A stretch of 15,010 bases of DNA from CAYMCJ01 sp964388985 (GTDB lineage: Bacteria; Patescibacteriota; Patescibacteriia; Patescibacteriales; CAYMCJ01). Below the pieces are notes generated by a model, which did not search any database, was not told the DNA's origin, and saw only the letters and a list, made by a program, of their open reading frames with translations. The translations under genes were made by a program, and so were the position numbers. Each line of letters begins with the position of its first letter. Position 1 is the first letter of the stretch. The stretch is from the NCBI GenBank assembly GCA_964388985.1, contig CAYMCJ010000025.1:1-15010 (forward strand). The letters are read 5' to 3'. Positions 5,914-12,606 of the stretch are shown here, piece after piece.

Positions 5914-8322
5914 CTACCAAATCTTTGCTCTCTGGCTCTCTTCTCTCGTCATTGGCGACAAAGGGCTGATATTAAACGCTTCGGCAAATTCGGGTAGATT
6001 GCTCATCGGTCCATTTACACGGTATTTTCCGGGAGAATGAACATCATTTTTTAAAATATATTTTAAATAATCATCTCTTATATTGTTCTTCCAGACCTGG
6101 GCATTTGATAAAAAAAATCTTTGTTCGGGGGTAAAGCCGTCAATTTGTTTAATCCCGCCTGCCTGATTTATTTTATTTTCTAAAACTTTTTTAAAAGCGC
6201 TAAAAGATAAACTCAATCCCCCTAAATCAGCAATATTTTCCCCCAAGGTTAACTCTCCGTCTATGTTATAGCCCTCCAGCGGCGAATAATTATTAAACTG
6301 CTCTACCAAAATTTTTATTTTTTCATTAAACTTATTTTCATCTTCCTCTGTCCACCAATTTTTTAAATTTCCTGTAATATCATATTTTCTGCCCATATCG
6401 TCAAACCCATGCGTCATTTCATGCCCGATGACGGCGCCGATTCCCCCGTAATTCAGAGCCTCATCAGCTTCAATGTCAAAAAACGGCGGCTGCAAAATCG
6501 CTGCCGGAAACAACATCTCATTGGTTCCCATGGTATAGCCGGCGTTGACCGTTTGGGGATATTGCCACCATTCCGAATCGCTTACCGGCTTATTGATTTT
6601 TGCCAAATCAATTTTTGTATTAAAATAATTGGTTTTGATGATATTGGCGACGTAAGAATCGCCGTCTATTTTTAAATCAGAGTAATCAATCCACTCGTCA
6701 GGATAACCAACTTTGATTTTCATGGCGCTTAACTTTTTTAAGGCTTCCTGCTTTGTTTGTTCGCTCATCCAGTCAAGCCTCTTAATTCTTTCGGCGAAAG
6801 CCGCTTTGATATTGTCTGCGATTTTTAATACCTCTTCTTTGGCTTCCGGGGAAAAATATTTTTTAACATACAGTTGGCCTACGGCCTCCCCCAAAGAATC
6901 GCTGACCGCGGACACCGCCCTCTTCCATCTGGGCAGAATTTCGTTTTGCCCGCTCAAAAATTTATTGTAAAAATTAAAACTTTCTTTAACAAACTCATCG
7001 CTTAAATAATCCGCCTGGCTGTTTATCAATTCCCATTTCAAATAAACTTTCCACTGGTCCCGGGGAATTTCAGTAAGCAATCCGCTTAAATTTTTGAAAT
7101 AATCGGGTTGGGAGATGTTAATTTCCGTCAGACTCTCCAGTCCCAGCTCTTTAAAATACGTTTCCCAATAAAAATTCGGGCAGATTGTTTTCAGTTCCTC
7201 TATTGAAATTTTATTATTGGTTTTAATCGGGTCCCGGTTGTCTACGTTTGAATTTGAAATTTTTGCCAATTTGGTTTCAATGTCCATGACAATTAAGGCC
7301 TTGTCGCCGGCCGCCTGATCGCTGTCCCCAAGCAGGACAAACATATTTTTTAAATATTCCGAATATTTCGCCCTTATTTCTTTGGTTCGGTCATCGTCGT
7401 CAAGATAATAGTCTCTGTTGGTCGCCCCTAAATCTGTCTGCCACAGCCTGGCCATATGCTTTTGGCTGTCTTCAATATCAATGGACGAAAAAATATAAAA
7501 CAAGGGGCCGGTGGTTAAATAAAGATGCAGGCGGGCAACTTCACTGGAAAAAGACGGCCAGTCATTGATTGAATCAATTTTTTCCAATTCAGGCAAAAGC
7601 GGTTTTACCCCCAGTTCATTGACATTTTTTTCATCCATGGCAAAAACATATAAATTGCGGACTTTTTCTTCAACGCTGTTGGCCGCTATCCGTCCGTCAC
7701 CAACCAACGACTCCATTAAATCAAATAATAATTTTTTATTTTCATCTCTTAGTATGGAAAAACTGCTCCACCAGCTGAATTCCGCCGGTACAGGATTATT
7801 TTTTAACCAGTTGCCAACGGCATATTGATAAAAATCTTCTCCGGGATTCACGTTTTTGTCCAGATTATATAAACTTAACGGCGGAAGATTAATTTTATTT
7901 AAATCTTCATTGGTTATGCCCAAGCCCAATTCCGGCATTAACTTAAAAGCGTCTTCCGGGCGCCCCAGATAATTAAGCTCCGGATTATCAGGATTAATAT
8001 AATAAGCCTGCCCCTTATCTTCCACTTTCAATAAAATCCTGCCGGCTAACGATTTTAAAGATTCTTTATCCAGCCGGGAAAAATCATCATTTGATATGCC
8101 CAAACCTTTTTCCCGCATAATTCTAAAAATATCAGCCGGCGTTCCCAGATAATATCTTTGGGCCGAAATCGGCTCTACATACCAGGCTTCACCCTTATTT
8201 TCCACCTGTAATAAAATTTTTCCCTTTAACCTGTTTGATAATTCTTCCGCTTTAACAGAATCAATTTGAAAGAAAATCAAACAAAATGCCAAAAATAAAA
8301 ATACAATATTTTTTTTCTTCAT
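5914..8322 (-). CDS. Secreted M13 (neprilysin-like) zinc metallopeptidase with duplicated N-terminal module
   Basis: This 802-aa protein has a signal peptide (residues 1-26, cut after DSVKA) and then two copies of a ~50-aa module (about 32-80 and 86-140). Each copy runs from GKILLQVE/GRILLKVE through AWYVEP/AYYINP and YYLG/NYLG to GLGI. The rest is an M13 peptidase: FYQYAVGNWLK near the start of the domain, NAGYTMGTNEM in the substrate-binding region, zinc ligands H634-E-M-T-H638 with catalytic E635, and E695-N-I-A-D699. H762 and R768 in VHSPGKYRVNG match the neprilysin transition-state and C-terminal-binding residues. Such enzymes cleave short peptides. The C-terminus ends AKIW and lacks the usual Cys of CxxW. 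A role in digesting host or neighbour peptides is inference. The spacing of neighbours suggests its own transcript. Confidence 0.95.
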   Translation of the reverse strand: MKKKNIVFLFLAFCLIFFQIDSVKAEELSNRLKGKILLQVENKGEAWYVEPISAQRYYLGTPADIFRIMREKGLGISNDDFSRLDKESLKSLAGRILLKVEDKGQAYYINPDNPELNYLGRPEDAFKLMPELGLGITNEDLNKINLPPLSLYNLDKNVNPGEDFYQYAVGNWLKNNPVPAEFSWWSSFSILRDENKKLLFDLMESLVGDGRIAANSVEEKVRNLYVFAMDEKNVNELGVKPLLPELEKIDSINDWPSFSSEVARLHLYLTTGPLFYIFSSIDIEDSQKHMARLWQTDLGATNRDYYLDDDDRTKEIRAKYSEYLKNMFVLLGDSDQAAGDKALIVMDIETKLAKISNSNVDNRDPIKTNNKISIEELKTICPNFYWETYFKELGLESLTEINISQPDYFKNLSGLLTEIPRDQWKVYLKWELINSQADYLSDEFVKESFNFYNKFLSGQNEILPRWKRAVSAVSDSLGEAVGQLYVKKYFSPEAKEEVLKIADNIKAAFAERIKRLDWMSEQTKQEALKKLSAMKIKVGYPDEWIDYSDLKIDGDSYVANIIKTNYFNTKIDLAKINKPVSDSEWWQYPQTVNAGYTMGTNEMLFPAAILQPPFFDIEADEALNYGGIGAVIGHEMTHGFDDMGRKYDITGNLKNWWTEEDENKFNEKIKILVEQFNNYSPLEGYNIDGELTLGENIADLGGLSLSFSAFKKVLENKINQAGGIKQIDGFTPEQRFFLSNAQVWKNNIRDDYLKYILKNDVHSPGKYRVNGPMSNLPEFAEAFNISPLSPMTREESQRAKIW

Positions 8323-8369
8323 AAAATTATTTATATTAATTTAAAATTAATTGCTAATTAATAATTGCC

Positions 8370-8458
8370 AATTCGTCCCGCCGCTTTATTGTATTTACTG
8401 TGAGCGGGGTCCCGTTTGCCTCGCATATGCGATGGCCAAGGCGGTGATAATTGTTAAT
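8370..8458. repeat. 89-bp two-hairpin repeat, copy R1
   Basis: This copy is 85/89 identical to 12671-12759. It holds one imperfect hairpin (GTCCCGCCGC with GTG-A-GCGGGGT) and a second centred on the 12-bp palindrome TCGCATATGCGA flanked by TTTGCC and GGCCAAG. It ends in GATAATTGTTAAT and adjoins mini-ORF 2. No protein is encoded. Confidence 0.85.
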
Positions 8459-8485
8459 TAATTATTCTCTGGCGCCCATAATTAT
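8452..8485. repeat. 34-bp direct repeat, copy 2 (3' end of mini-ORF 2)
   Basis: Identical to 5796-5829 over 34 bp. Beyond this stretch the nucleotide match falls away, while the encoded hydrophobic peptide stays similar. Confidence 0.85.
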
Positions 8486-8533
8486 TACCGCAACCACAAG
8501 GATTAATAAAATTATAACCCCGATTATTATATT
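8462..8533 (-). other. Mini-ORF 2: hydrophobic peptide without AUG, ends IIMGARE
   Basis: An open frame of 23 codons after a TAA-TAA pair: its last 21 residues are IIGVIILLILVVAVIIMGARE. It aligns without gaps to mini-ORF 1 (14 of 21 identical by eye). The only possible early starts are ATA or ATC codons. It begins about 10 bp after the Fic stop and runs in the same direction. Confidence 0.35.
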
Positions 8534-8542
8534 TTATTAAAA

Positions 8543-9430
8543 TTATTTTAATTTTTTGTTGATTTTCCAAACTCCCTTTTCCCTGAAAGCCGGGATACTT
8601 TGTCTTTTGGCCTTATTGAGCAAAATAGACTTTTTTTCCTTAATCTCCTCGGCATATTCCGAAAGCCTGACTATATCTTCACCTTTTAAGTAGGCAATTC
8701 TTTTATGGAAAGATTCAAGCAGGGCCAAATATAAAATTTTGTCCATTTCCGCGGTTTTCTTTTTCTTACTGTTCCTATATTCTTCAAATGATTTATAATA
8801 AGCTTCCTTTTCTTTGTCTCGGATAATAACCGGCGGAAAACCAAGCTGTATCAATTGATAATTTATTAACACACGGCCGATCCGGCCGTTCCCGTCGCAG
8901 AAAGGATGGATATTTTCAAACTCTAAATGAAATTTGGAAATTTTTTCCAAAAAATAATCCTTGTGGTTTCCGGAATATTCCAGCAAAACATCCTCCATCA
9001 TTCTTTTAATCTGTTCCGGGGCTGGCGCGATATGAGTCCCGACTCTGACATATTCTCCCTTAGCCCTGAATTTTCCGGCTATATTCTCGTCAATATTGGC
9101 GATAAGCATCTTATGGAGTAAAAGAATCAATTCCTTGTCAATATTTTCAGGACTGATTTTATTTTTAATATATTCAAAAACTTGCGCTAAATTTTTCGCC
9201 TCAAAAACTTCCCGCATTGAAACATTCCGGGAAATTTCCAAATTCAAAAGTATTTTTTCGGTTTCAGAAATGTTCAGGGTTGAATTTTCAATGGCATTAG
9301 AATTATAAACGGATTCGGGGAGTTCTGATTCAAAGATAATATCCAAAAGCGATTTTTTCCCTTTTTTCAAAAAATCATATTGTTTTCTTAAATTGTCTAT
9401 TTTTTCTCTAAAACCTCTTGAAATCGCCAT
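8543..9430 (-). CDS. Fic family protein with N-terminal inhibitory motif
   Basis: This 295-aa protein has a canonical Fic active site, H175-PFC-D179-GNGR-I-G-R186, which in active members transfers AMP (or another nucleotide or phosphate group) to a hydroxyl side chain of a target protein. S44-NAI-E48-N49 fits the S/TxxxE(G/N) inhibitory motif, placed N-terminally as in class II Fic proteins, so the enzyme should be autoinhibited. The C-terminal ~75 residues are charged and end QSIPAFREKGVWKI, resembling the tail of small excisionase-like DNA-binding domains. This end could bind DNA or a regulator (inference). It has its own consensus promoter and operator-like repeats, and lies downstream of a wHTH and a nuclease-like gene. 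Toxin, housekeeping or defence roles are all possible. Confidence 0.92.
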   Translation of the reverse strand: MAISRGFREKIDNLRKQYDFLKKGKKSLLDIIFESELPESVYNSNAIENSTLNISETEKILLNLEISRNVSMREVFEAKNLAQVFEYIKNKISPENIDKELILLLHKMLIANIDENIAGKFRAKGEYVRVGTHIAPAPEQIKRMMEDVLLEYSGNHKDYFLEKISKFHLEFENIHPFCDGNGRIGRVLINYQLIQLGFPPVIIRDKEKEAYYKSFEEYRNSKKKKTAEMDKILYLALLESFHKRIAYLKGEDIVRLSEYAEEIKEKKSILLNKAKRQSIPAFREKGVWKINKKLK

Positions 9431-9457
9431 AATTTTAAAAAATTACTTTATACCAAA

Positions 9458-9486
9458 ATTATATCAAATTCACGCCAAAATGTCAA
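9458..9486 (-). promoter_or_regulatory. Consensus sigma-70 promoter of the Fic gene
   Basis: On the minus strand TTGACA (9481-9486) and TATAAT (9458-9463) are both perfect and exactly 17 bp apart. The predicted start lies about 20 nt before the Fic ATG. The spacer contains one CGTGAATTT half-site, a good position for a repressor. Confidence 0.85.
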
Positions 9487-9529
9487 TATAACGTGAATTT
9501 ATATAACTTTTAAACAAAATTCACGTTAT
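9466..9529. promoter_or_regulatory. Operator-like array of three CGTGAATTT sites
   Basis: A 13-bp perfect inverted repeat, ATAACGTGAATTT (9488-9500) and AAATTCACGTTAT (9517-9529), sits directly upstream of the -35 box. A third half-site (AAATTCACG, 9466-9474) lies in the promoter spacer. Placement across a strong promoter argues for a dedicated regulator, with the neighbouring 59-aa wHTH as the prime candidate (inference). Confidence 0.75.
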
Positions 9530-9562
9530 CTTTATTTCAACTCAATTTTTTCACTATCCCCC

Positions 9563-9595
9563 GATAAGGCCGCTTTAGCTCAAATTGGCCTTATC
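9563..9595. other. Hairpin overlapping the wHTH stop
   Basis: GATAAGGCC and GGCCTTATC form a 9-bp perfect stem with a 15-nt loop. There is no U tract on either side, so it is not a standard terminator; it could be a weak terminator, an mRNA-stability element or an operator. Confidence 0.5.
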
Positions 9596-9773
9596 AGCCA
9601 AGGGGTTTATAAAACGTATTTCGCTTATAACCAAACCGAACCAATTTCCCCTGCCTGACCAACTCACTTAAATAATTAGCCGCCTGCGTGTCTTTTACGC
9701 CGGTTAATTTTTCCGCCCCGTCATTGGTAATTTGCCCCTGCTCCCGGGCATATTTTAAATAATTTGATATCAA
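9594..9773 (-). CDS. Small winged-helix DNA-binding protein (59 aa, TTG start)
   Basis: This 59-aa frame reads as a compact winged helix. A first helix (ISNYLKYAREQG) leads to ITNDGAEKLTGVKDTQAANYLSEL, a helix-turn-helix with the typical DTQAANYLSELVRQGK recognition region, then a wing VRFGYKRNTFYKPLG. The pattern resembles wHTH domains found at the ends of some Fic and AAA proteins. The only start is TTG at 9773, 4 bp after the nuclease stop, so it should be translationally coupled to that gene; an in-frame TAA lies just upstream, which rules out fusion. The TGA stop is at 9594-9596. It sits between the nuclease gene and the Fic operator, so it may regulate Fic, or the frame may be the remnant of a longer regulator. 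Confidence 0.7.
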   Translation of the reverse strand: MISNYLKYAREQGQITNDGAEKLTGVKDTQAANYLSELVRQGKLVRFGYKRNTFYKPLG

Positions 9774-9777
9774 TTTT

Positions 9778-10245
9778 CTACTTATATATAAAACTATTTA
9801 ATAACGCGGCATATTTATCTTGCACCTTTTGTGGAATTATGTCTGTGCTTAATTTTGACATTGTATTATTTTTCAATATTTCATCACACTTATCAAAATA
9901 AAAAGCTTTAAGAGTGGCAACAAAAATATAAGATGGCTTCCAGCGTTTATTTTGTTCCTTCGCAACCTCTTTTATTCTGTTATATTCTTCTGCACGTCTT
10001 CTAAACTTTATTTCTACAATCATTATGTTGTCATCATTTTTATCCTTAGGAATTAAAACAAAATCGGGTGCTGATCTTATCGGTTTCAAGGCCTTGCTGT
10101 AATATTTATCTATTAAACCCGGAAAAACCTTTTCGTAACCCAATGGCAAAATCGTGTATTTGCCTACCTCGGCCCACATCTGCTGAAAAATTATTTCAGC
10201 AATTTTACCTTTTATTAAATTTTTTGAAAAATCTTTATTTACCAT
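9778..10245 (-). CDS. PD-(D/E)XK nuclease-like protein
   Basis: This 155-aa protein has the sequence marks of a PD-(D/E)XK nuclease core: GKIAE with E17 on the first helix, APD61-FVLIP on the first core strand, and IVE78-I-K80-FRRR on the second, matching E..PD..ExK. The C-terminal part (WKPSYIFVATLKAFYF) could be the last core strands. This suggests a small DNA or RNA endonuclease, or a defunct relative. I chose ATG 10245 over an ATG at 10338, because the extra 31 codons run straight through a 15-bp hairpin repeat and give the repeat-derived peptide PSPRPSPAPAGAGEG. The wHTH gene follows by 4 bp. No partner methylase is present, so a classic restriction system is unlikely. Confidence 0.7.
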   Translation of the reverse strand: MVNKDFSKNLIKGKIAEIIFQQMWAEVGKYTILPLGYEKVFPGLIDKYYSKALKPIRSAPDFVLIPKDKNDDNIMIVEIKFRRRAEEYNRIKEVAKEQNKRWKPSYIFVATLKAFYFDKCDEILKNNTMSKLSTDIIPQKVQDKYAALLNSFIYK

Positions 10246-10278
10246 ATTTTTAAATTTAAAAAATTTTTTTAAACTAAT

Positions 10279-10312
10279 TCCCTCTCCCGCTCCCGCAGGA
10301 GCGGGAGAGGGA
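10279..10312. repeat. GC-rich 15-bp hairpin repeat
   Basis: TCCCTCTCCCGCTCC and its exact complement flank a CGCA loop. It is far more GC-rich than its surroundings. Its translation PSPAPAGAGEG is a common false N-terminus in annotation. It lies just upstream of the nuclease gene and may be a mobile palindromic repeat or a terminator of upstream transcription. Confidence 0.8.
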
Positions 10313-10324
10313 CGGGGTGAGGGC

Positions 10325-10340
10325 TTGTTACGTAGCACGC
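10325..10340. repeat. 16-bp TTGTTACGTAGCA repeat, copy 1
   Basis: TTGTTACGTAGCACGC matches 13225-13240 with one mismatch, and contains the palindrome TACGTA. Both copies lie beside GC-rich hairpins. Confidence 0.5.
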
Positions 10341-10479
10341 AAAATTATTTTTCTTCTTCGGGCATGAATTAACTGTTAATTGTTAAATGTTAACTGCTGT
10401 TTTTCGTCGTTGGGTATAGATTATTTTATTTTTAAATTTTACTAAAATTAAAAATATTTCTTGCAATACTAAATCTTTT
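10339..10479. other. AT-rich spacer between nuclease leader and insertion sequence
   Basis: This contains TTAACTGTTAATTGTTAA words and a tiny frame MPEEEK, but no convincing gene, terminator or promoter. Confidence 0.5.
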
Positions 10480-10502
10480 CTCATTGAATAATGAGCCTGA
10501 AC
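10480..10502. repeat. IS left terminal inverted repeat
   Basis: The reverse complement starts GTTCAGGCTCAT and ends ATGAG, matching the right end at 11825-11846 except for a few centre bases. Confidence 0.7.
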
Positions 10503-10519
10503 TAGCGAAGCTATTTTAG

Positions 10520-11758
10520 TTATCTATTCCATAAGTTTTTAAATAATATTTGTTTTTCTTTTTGCATTTTTTTGGCATAATCAGTATGACTCATTGCGTA
10601 AGCAATTTTATCTAGTTTCTCAAAAGTAATTCCCGGTTTCAAATACTGCTCCGCGTTATCTAGTGATTTCAGTTTTTAATACGGTGTCATATAATTTTTT
10701 TTGGGATATGTTTTTCTCTCTTTGCCCTTGTTGTCTGTTTTAATCTCGGCAAAAGCGCAGGGTCTGTGATAATTCAAATAAATATTAAAATAATTTTGAT
10801 AAAAATTATTAACTAAATCAGCCTTGCCTCTCGGTATGTGCATATAGCCCATATGCTTTCTGATAATGCTTCCGTTTTTTGATTCAACCAGCGCGTTGTC
10901 ATTTGATTTTCTCGGTCTGGATTTTGTTAATTTTATTATTAATTTATTTAATAACTCGGCAACTATTCTATTAATGTATTCACTCCCATTGTCAGCATGA
11001 AATTCGATTACTCTATATGGAAATTTATCCAATAAATCAAACAACATTTTTTTCATATACCTTTCCAATATCGCTTCAACCGATCCGATAAATTCCGATT
11101 GCGTTACCATGTCCACTAAATTGATATGATACGCTCCCTTTTCGCCGTCTTTATCGCCCTGATGCACCGTATCTACGCATAGAAATCCAGGCTTTCCATT
11201 TGGTTCCGGTTTTCGCCTTTCGCCGATATTTACTTTAGTCGGATTAGTTTTGGTGAATATTTTAGCTCTGAATTTATATCGGTTTGTTGTCCGCAATCTA
11301 TATAGATGCGATATGGAAACATCCTTTAATCTAATATATTCCATTTTGTTAAAATCAGCATAATCGCTTTTCATTATTTTAACAGTGGCGGGACCGGCTA
11401 AACATTCATGGGCATTATCTAAATCAGCCAATAACTCAATATCACCCTTAGTGTAAATTTTTTCAAATTTATTTCGCTTATACGGTTTTGACTTCAATGT
11501 TCCTCGTTGTTTGTATTCCTTAATTAGCCTGCTTAGTTGCGATTTGGATATGCCAGTCATCCTCATAATATATTGTCTAAGCATACCCTTGTCCGAACGT
11601 GATGATTTCAGATATTTATAGTTCATTATCACATTCTGAATCCATTCATTTCGGTCTTCTTTAGAAACGCTTTTGAATTCAATTATCGGAGGTTTGGACA
11701 AGAAATCTCCAATAGCAGACAAGCATAGGTTTTTAGAATTAGTCATTGTTATCATCAT
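10520..11758 (-). pseudogene. Transposase interrupted by in-frame TAA (DD35E integrase core)
   Basis: The first open part (11758-10676, 360 aa) has an HTH region (about 56-85, GMLRQYIMRMTGISKSQLSR), then an rve-type catalytic core: D196 in CVDTVHQGD, D256 in HADNGSEY, and E292 in ALVESKNG, giving a D-D-35-E triad. It ends KKNYMTPY followed by TAA at 10676-10678. The same frame continues with KLKSLDNAEQYLKPGITFEK and 31 more residues to a TAA at 10520-10522. I recall relatives with TPYEKLKSL at this place, so a GAA-to-TAA change is the simplest explanation. Loss of the last ~51 residues may inactivate the element, although the catalytic triad is intact. There are no other obvious lesions. Confidence 0.85.
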
Positions 11759-11824
11759 AGATAACTATTCTAACCCATACGTCTTATTTTAGCCAAATTA
11801 ACAGTATTTGCCAAATTTAACTTT

Positions 11825-11881
11825 GTTCAGGCTCATCTTGCATGAGAAACAGGGGGTCATTTCAGGCTCATCTTGTATGGG
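11825..11881. repeat. Duplicated IS right-end motif
   Basis: TTCAGGCTCATCTTG followed by CATGAG (11825-11846) and TTCAGGCTCATCTTG followed by TATGGG (11861-11881) are direct repeats about 35 bp apart. They may be tandem transposase-binding sites at one end, or a relic of an adjacent insertion. Confidence 0.7.
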
Positions 11882-11894
11882 ACAAGACTGGGAG

Positions 11895-11923
11895 TTGACT
11901 TTTGATATAGTATAATATATAAT
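11895..11923 (+). promoter_or_regulatory. Near-consensus forward promoter next to the IS
   Basis: TTGACT (11895-11900) and perfect TATAAT (11918-11923) are 17 bp apart. The transcript would begin about 11930 and meet a terminator hairpin almost at once. No forward gene follows. Confidence 0.7.
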
Positions 11924-11929
11924 AACAGT

Positions 11930-11979
11930 ATCAAGACTAAAAGGGTCCCTGAAGCCGCGAGGCCGATGGCCCCCTTTTT
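11930..11979 (+). ncRNA. Candidate ~50-nt small RNA
   Basis: This is the predicted product of the 11895-11923 promoter. It would fold as a two-level hairpin: AAAAGGG-U-CC pairs with GG-C-CCCUUUU, and inside it GCC-GCGA-GGC forms a stem with a GNRA tetraloop. It ends in five Us. No Rfam family is recognised. The alternative is that this is only a terminator for the converging NYN gene with a chance promoter. Confidence 0.45.
11939..11979. terminator. Bidirectional terminator hairpin
   Basis: AAAAGGG/CCCTTTTT flanks a GC-rich inner stem. The T tract on the plus strand is five bases, and on the minus strand a shorter TTTT follows the stem. It could end both the small RNA and the NYN transcript, whose TGA stop overlaps the last T. 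Confidence 0.7.
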
Positions 11980-12488
11980 CATTTAAATTTAATAATGTGT
12001 TTTATATTAGCAAGGTAATCAAAATATTTCCTTGTTATTTTTTTATACAAAGAAGATGCAAATAACTTGTTTGGAAAAAGTATCTTTTTAAATCTATCTT
12101 CTTCAATCAAGAAATCAACCAGCATTTTATAATCCCCGTCTCCGGAAACAAGAACTATTTTATCAAATGGTTCTTTTTTATACATTTTTTTCATAATATC
12201 AAGGATAATATCCGCATCAACATTTCCTTTTTTCTTCCCTATCATCGCAGAATTATGCTCGCGAAATTTTAAAATAAATCCTGCTTCTTGTATTTTATCA
12301 TACAAATCATTTTTTCCATCAATCACAAAACCCAAAAAATAATAAGCTCTGGAAATATTATACTTTCTTTTTAGATACTCTCTGAATCTAGCAAAATCAA
12401 TACTCCAAGCAGGATCTTCTGAATTCGTTCCCATATGCAAATTTTGCCCATCAATAAAAGCAAAATTATTTTCTTCTATTTTTAGCAT
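11979..12488 (-). CDS. NYN domain protein (LabA/DUF88-like, PIN-fold nuclease)
   Basis: This 169-aa single-domain protein has the NYN acid pattern: FID13-GQN16-L in the first strand, KGNVD91-AD93-IILDIM in the central helix, and VLVSGD117-GD119-YKMLV near the end. Together these form the metal-binding pocket of PIN-like RNases. Members usually cleave RNA or act as standalone nucleases of unknown target. No extra C-terminal LOTUS/OST-HTH domain is present, and the last residues (IKHIIKFK) are basic. It stops with TGA. A short tail-like frame ends 2 bp before its ATG. It could be part of an RNA-targeting defence or turnover function (inference). Confidence 0.92.
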   Translation of the reverse strand: MLKIEENNFAFIDGQNLHMGTNSEDPAWSIDFARFREYLKRKYNISRAYYFLGFVIDGKNDLYDKIQEAGFILKFREHNSAMIGKKKGNVDADIILDIMKKMYKKEPFDKIVLVSGDGDYKMLVDFLIEEDRFKKILFPNKLFASSLYKKITRKYFDYLANIKHIIKFK

Positions 12489-12490
12489 GA

Positions 12491-12589
12491 TTATTTATAT
12501 AATTCTAATTTAAGTTTCGTAATTAAAGTCTTTTCAAGTTGTTGTTCTGATTGGTGTGGGTTATGGTAATTTTTTCTATTTCTATACAA
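12491..12589 (-). other. Possible gene remnant or mini-ORF upstream of NYN gene
   Basis: A frame open from at least TTG 12589 to TAA 12491-12493 encodes about 32 hydrophilic residues (LYRNRKNYHNPHQSEQQL then EKTLITKLKLELYK). The composition looks protein-like, and the stop is 2 bp from the NYN ATG. Upstream the frame runs into a GC-rich repeat, so it may be the tail of a gene cut by that repeat. No family is recognised. Confidence 0.3.
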
Positions 12590-12606
12590 TTTCAGCTGGC
12601 TGGGCT

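Larger units (their letters stand above)
10480..11846 (-). mobile_element. Insertion sequence with DD35E transposase (IS481/IS3-like superfamily)
   Basis: Imperfect inverted ends bracket the transposase. The left end (10480-10502) finishes ATGAGCCTGAAC, and the right end (11825-11846) begins GTTCAGGCTCAT and continues to CATGAG; about 20 positions match. The element is near 1.37 kb. An additional right-end-like copy lies outside at 11861-11881, so the true boundary could be there. I could not identify a target-site duplication. Assignment to IS481 rather than a sister family is tentative. Confidence 0.75.

Noticed and set aside
6409..7828. Plus-strand frames of 85-88 codons within the M13 gene
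   Set aside because: Antisense shadows without motifs or start context.
8927..9308. Plus-strand frames within the Fic gene
   Set aside because: Antisense to a strongly supported Fic domain.
9778..10245. Classic restriction-modification system
   Set aside because: The nuclease-like gene has no methyltransferase or specificity subunit nearby in this window.
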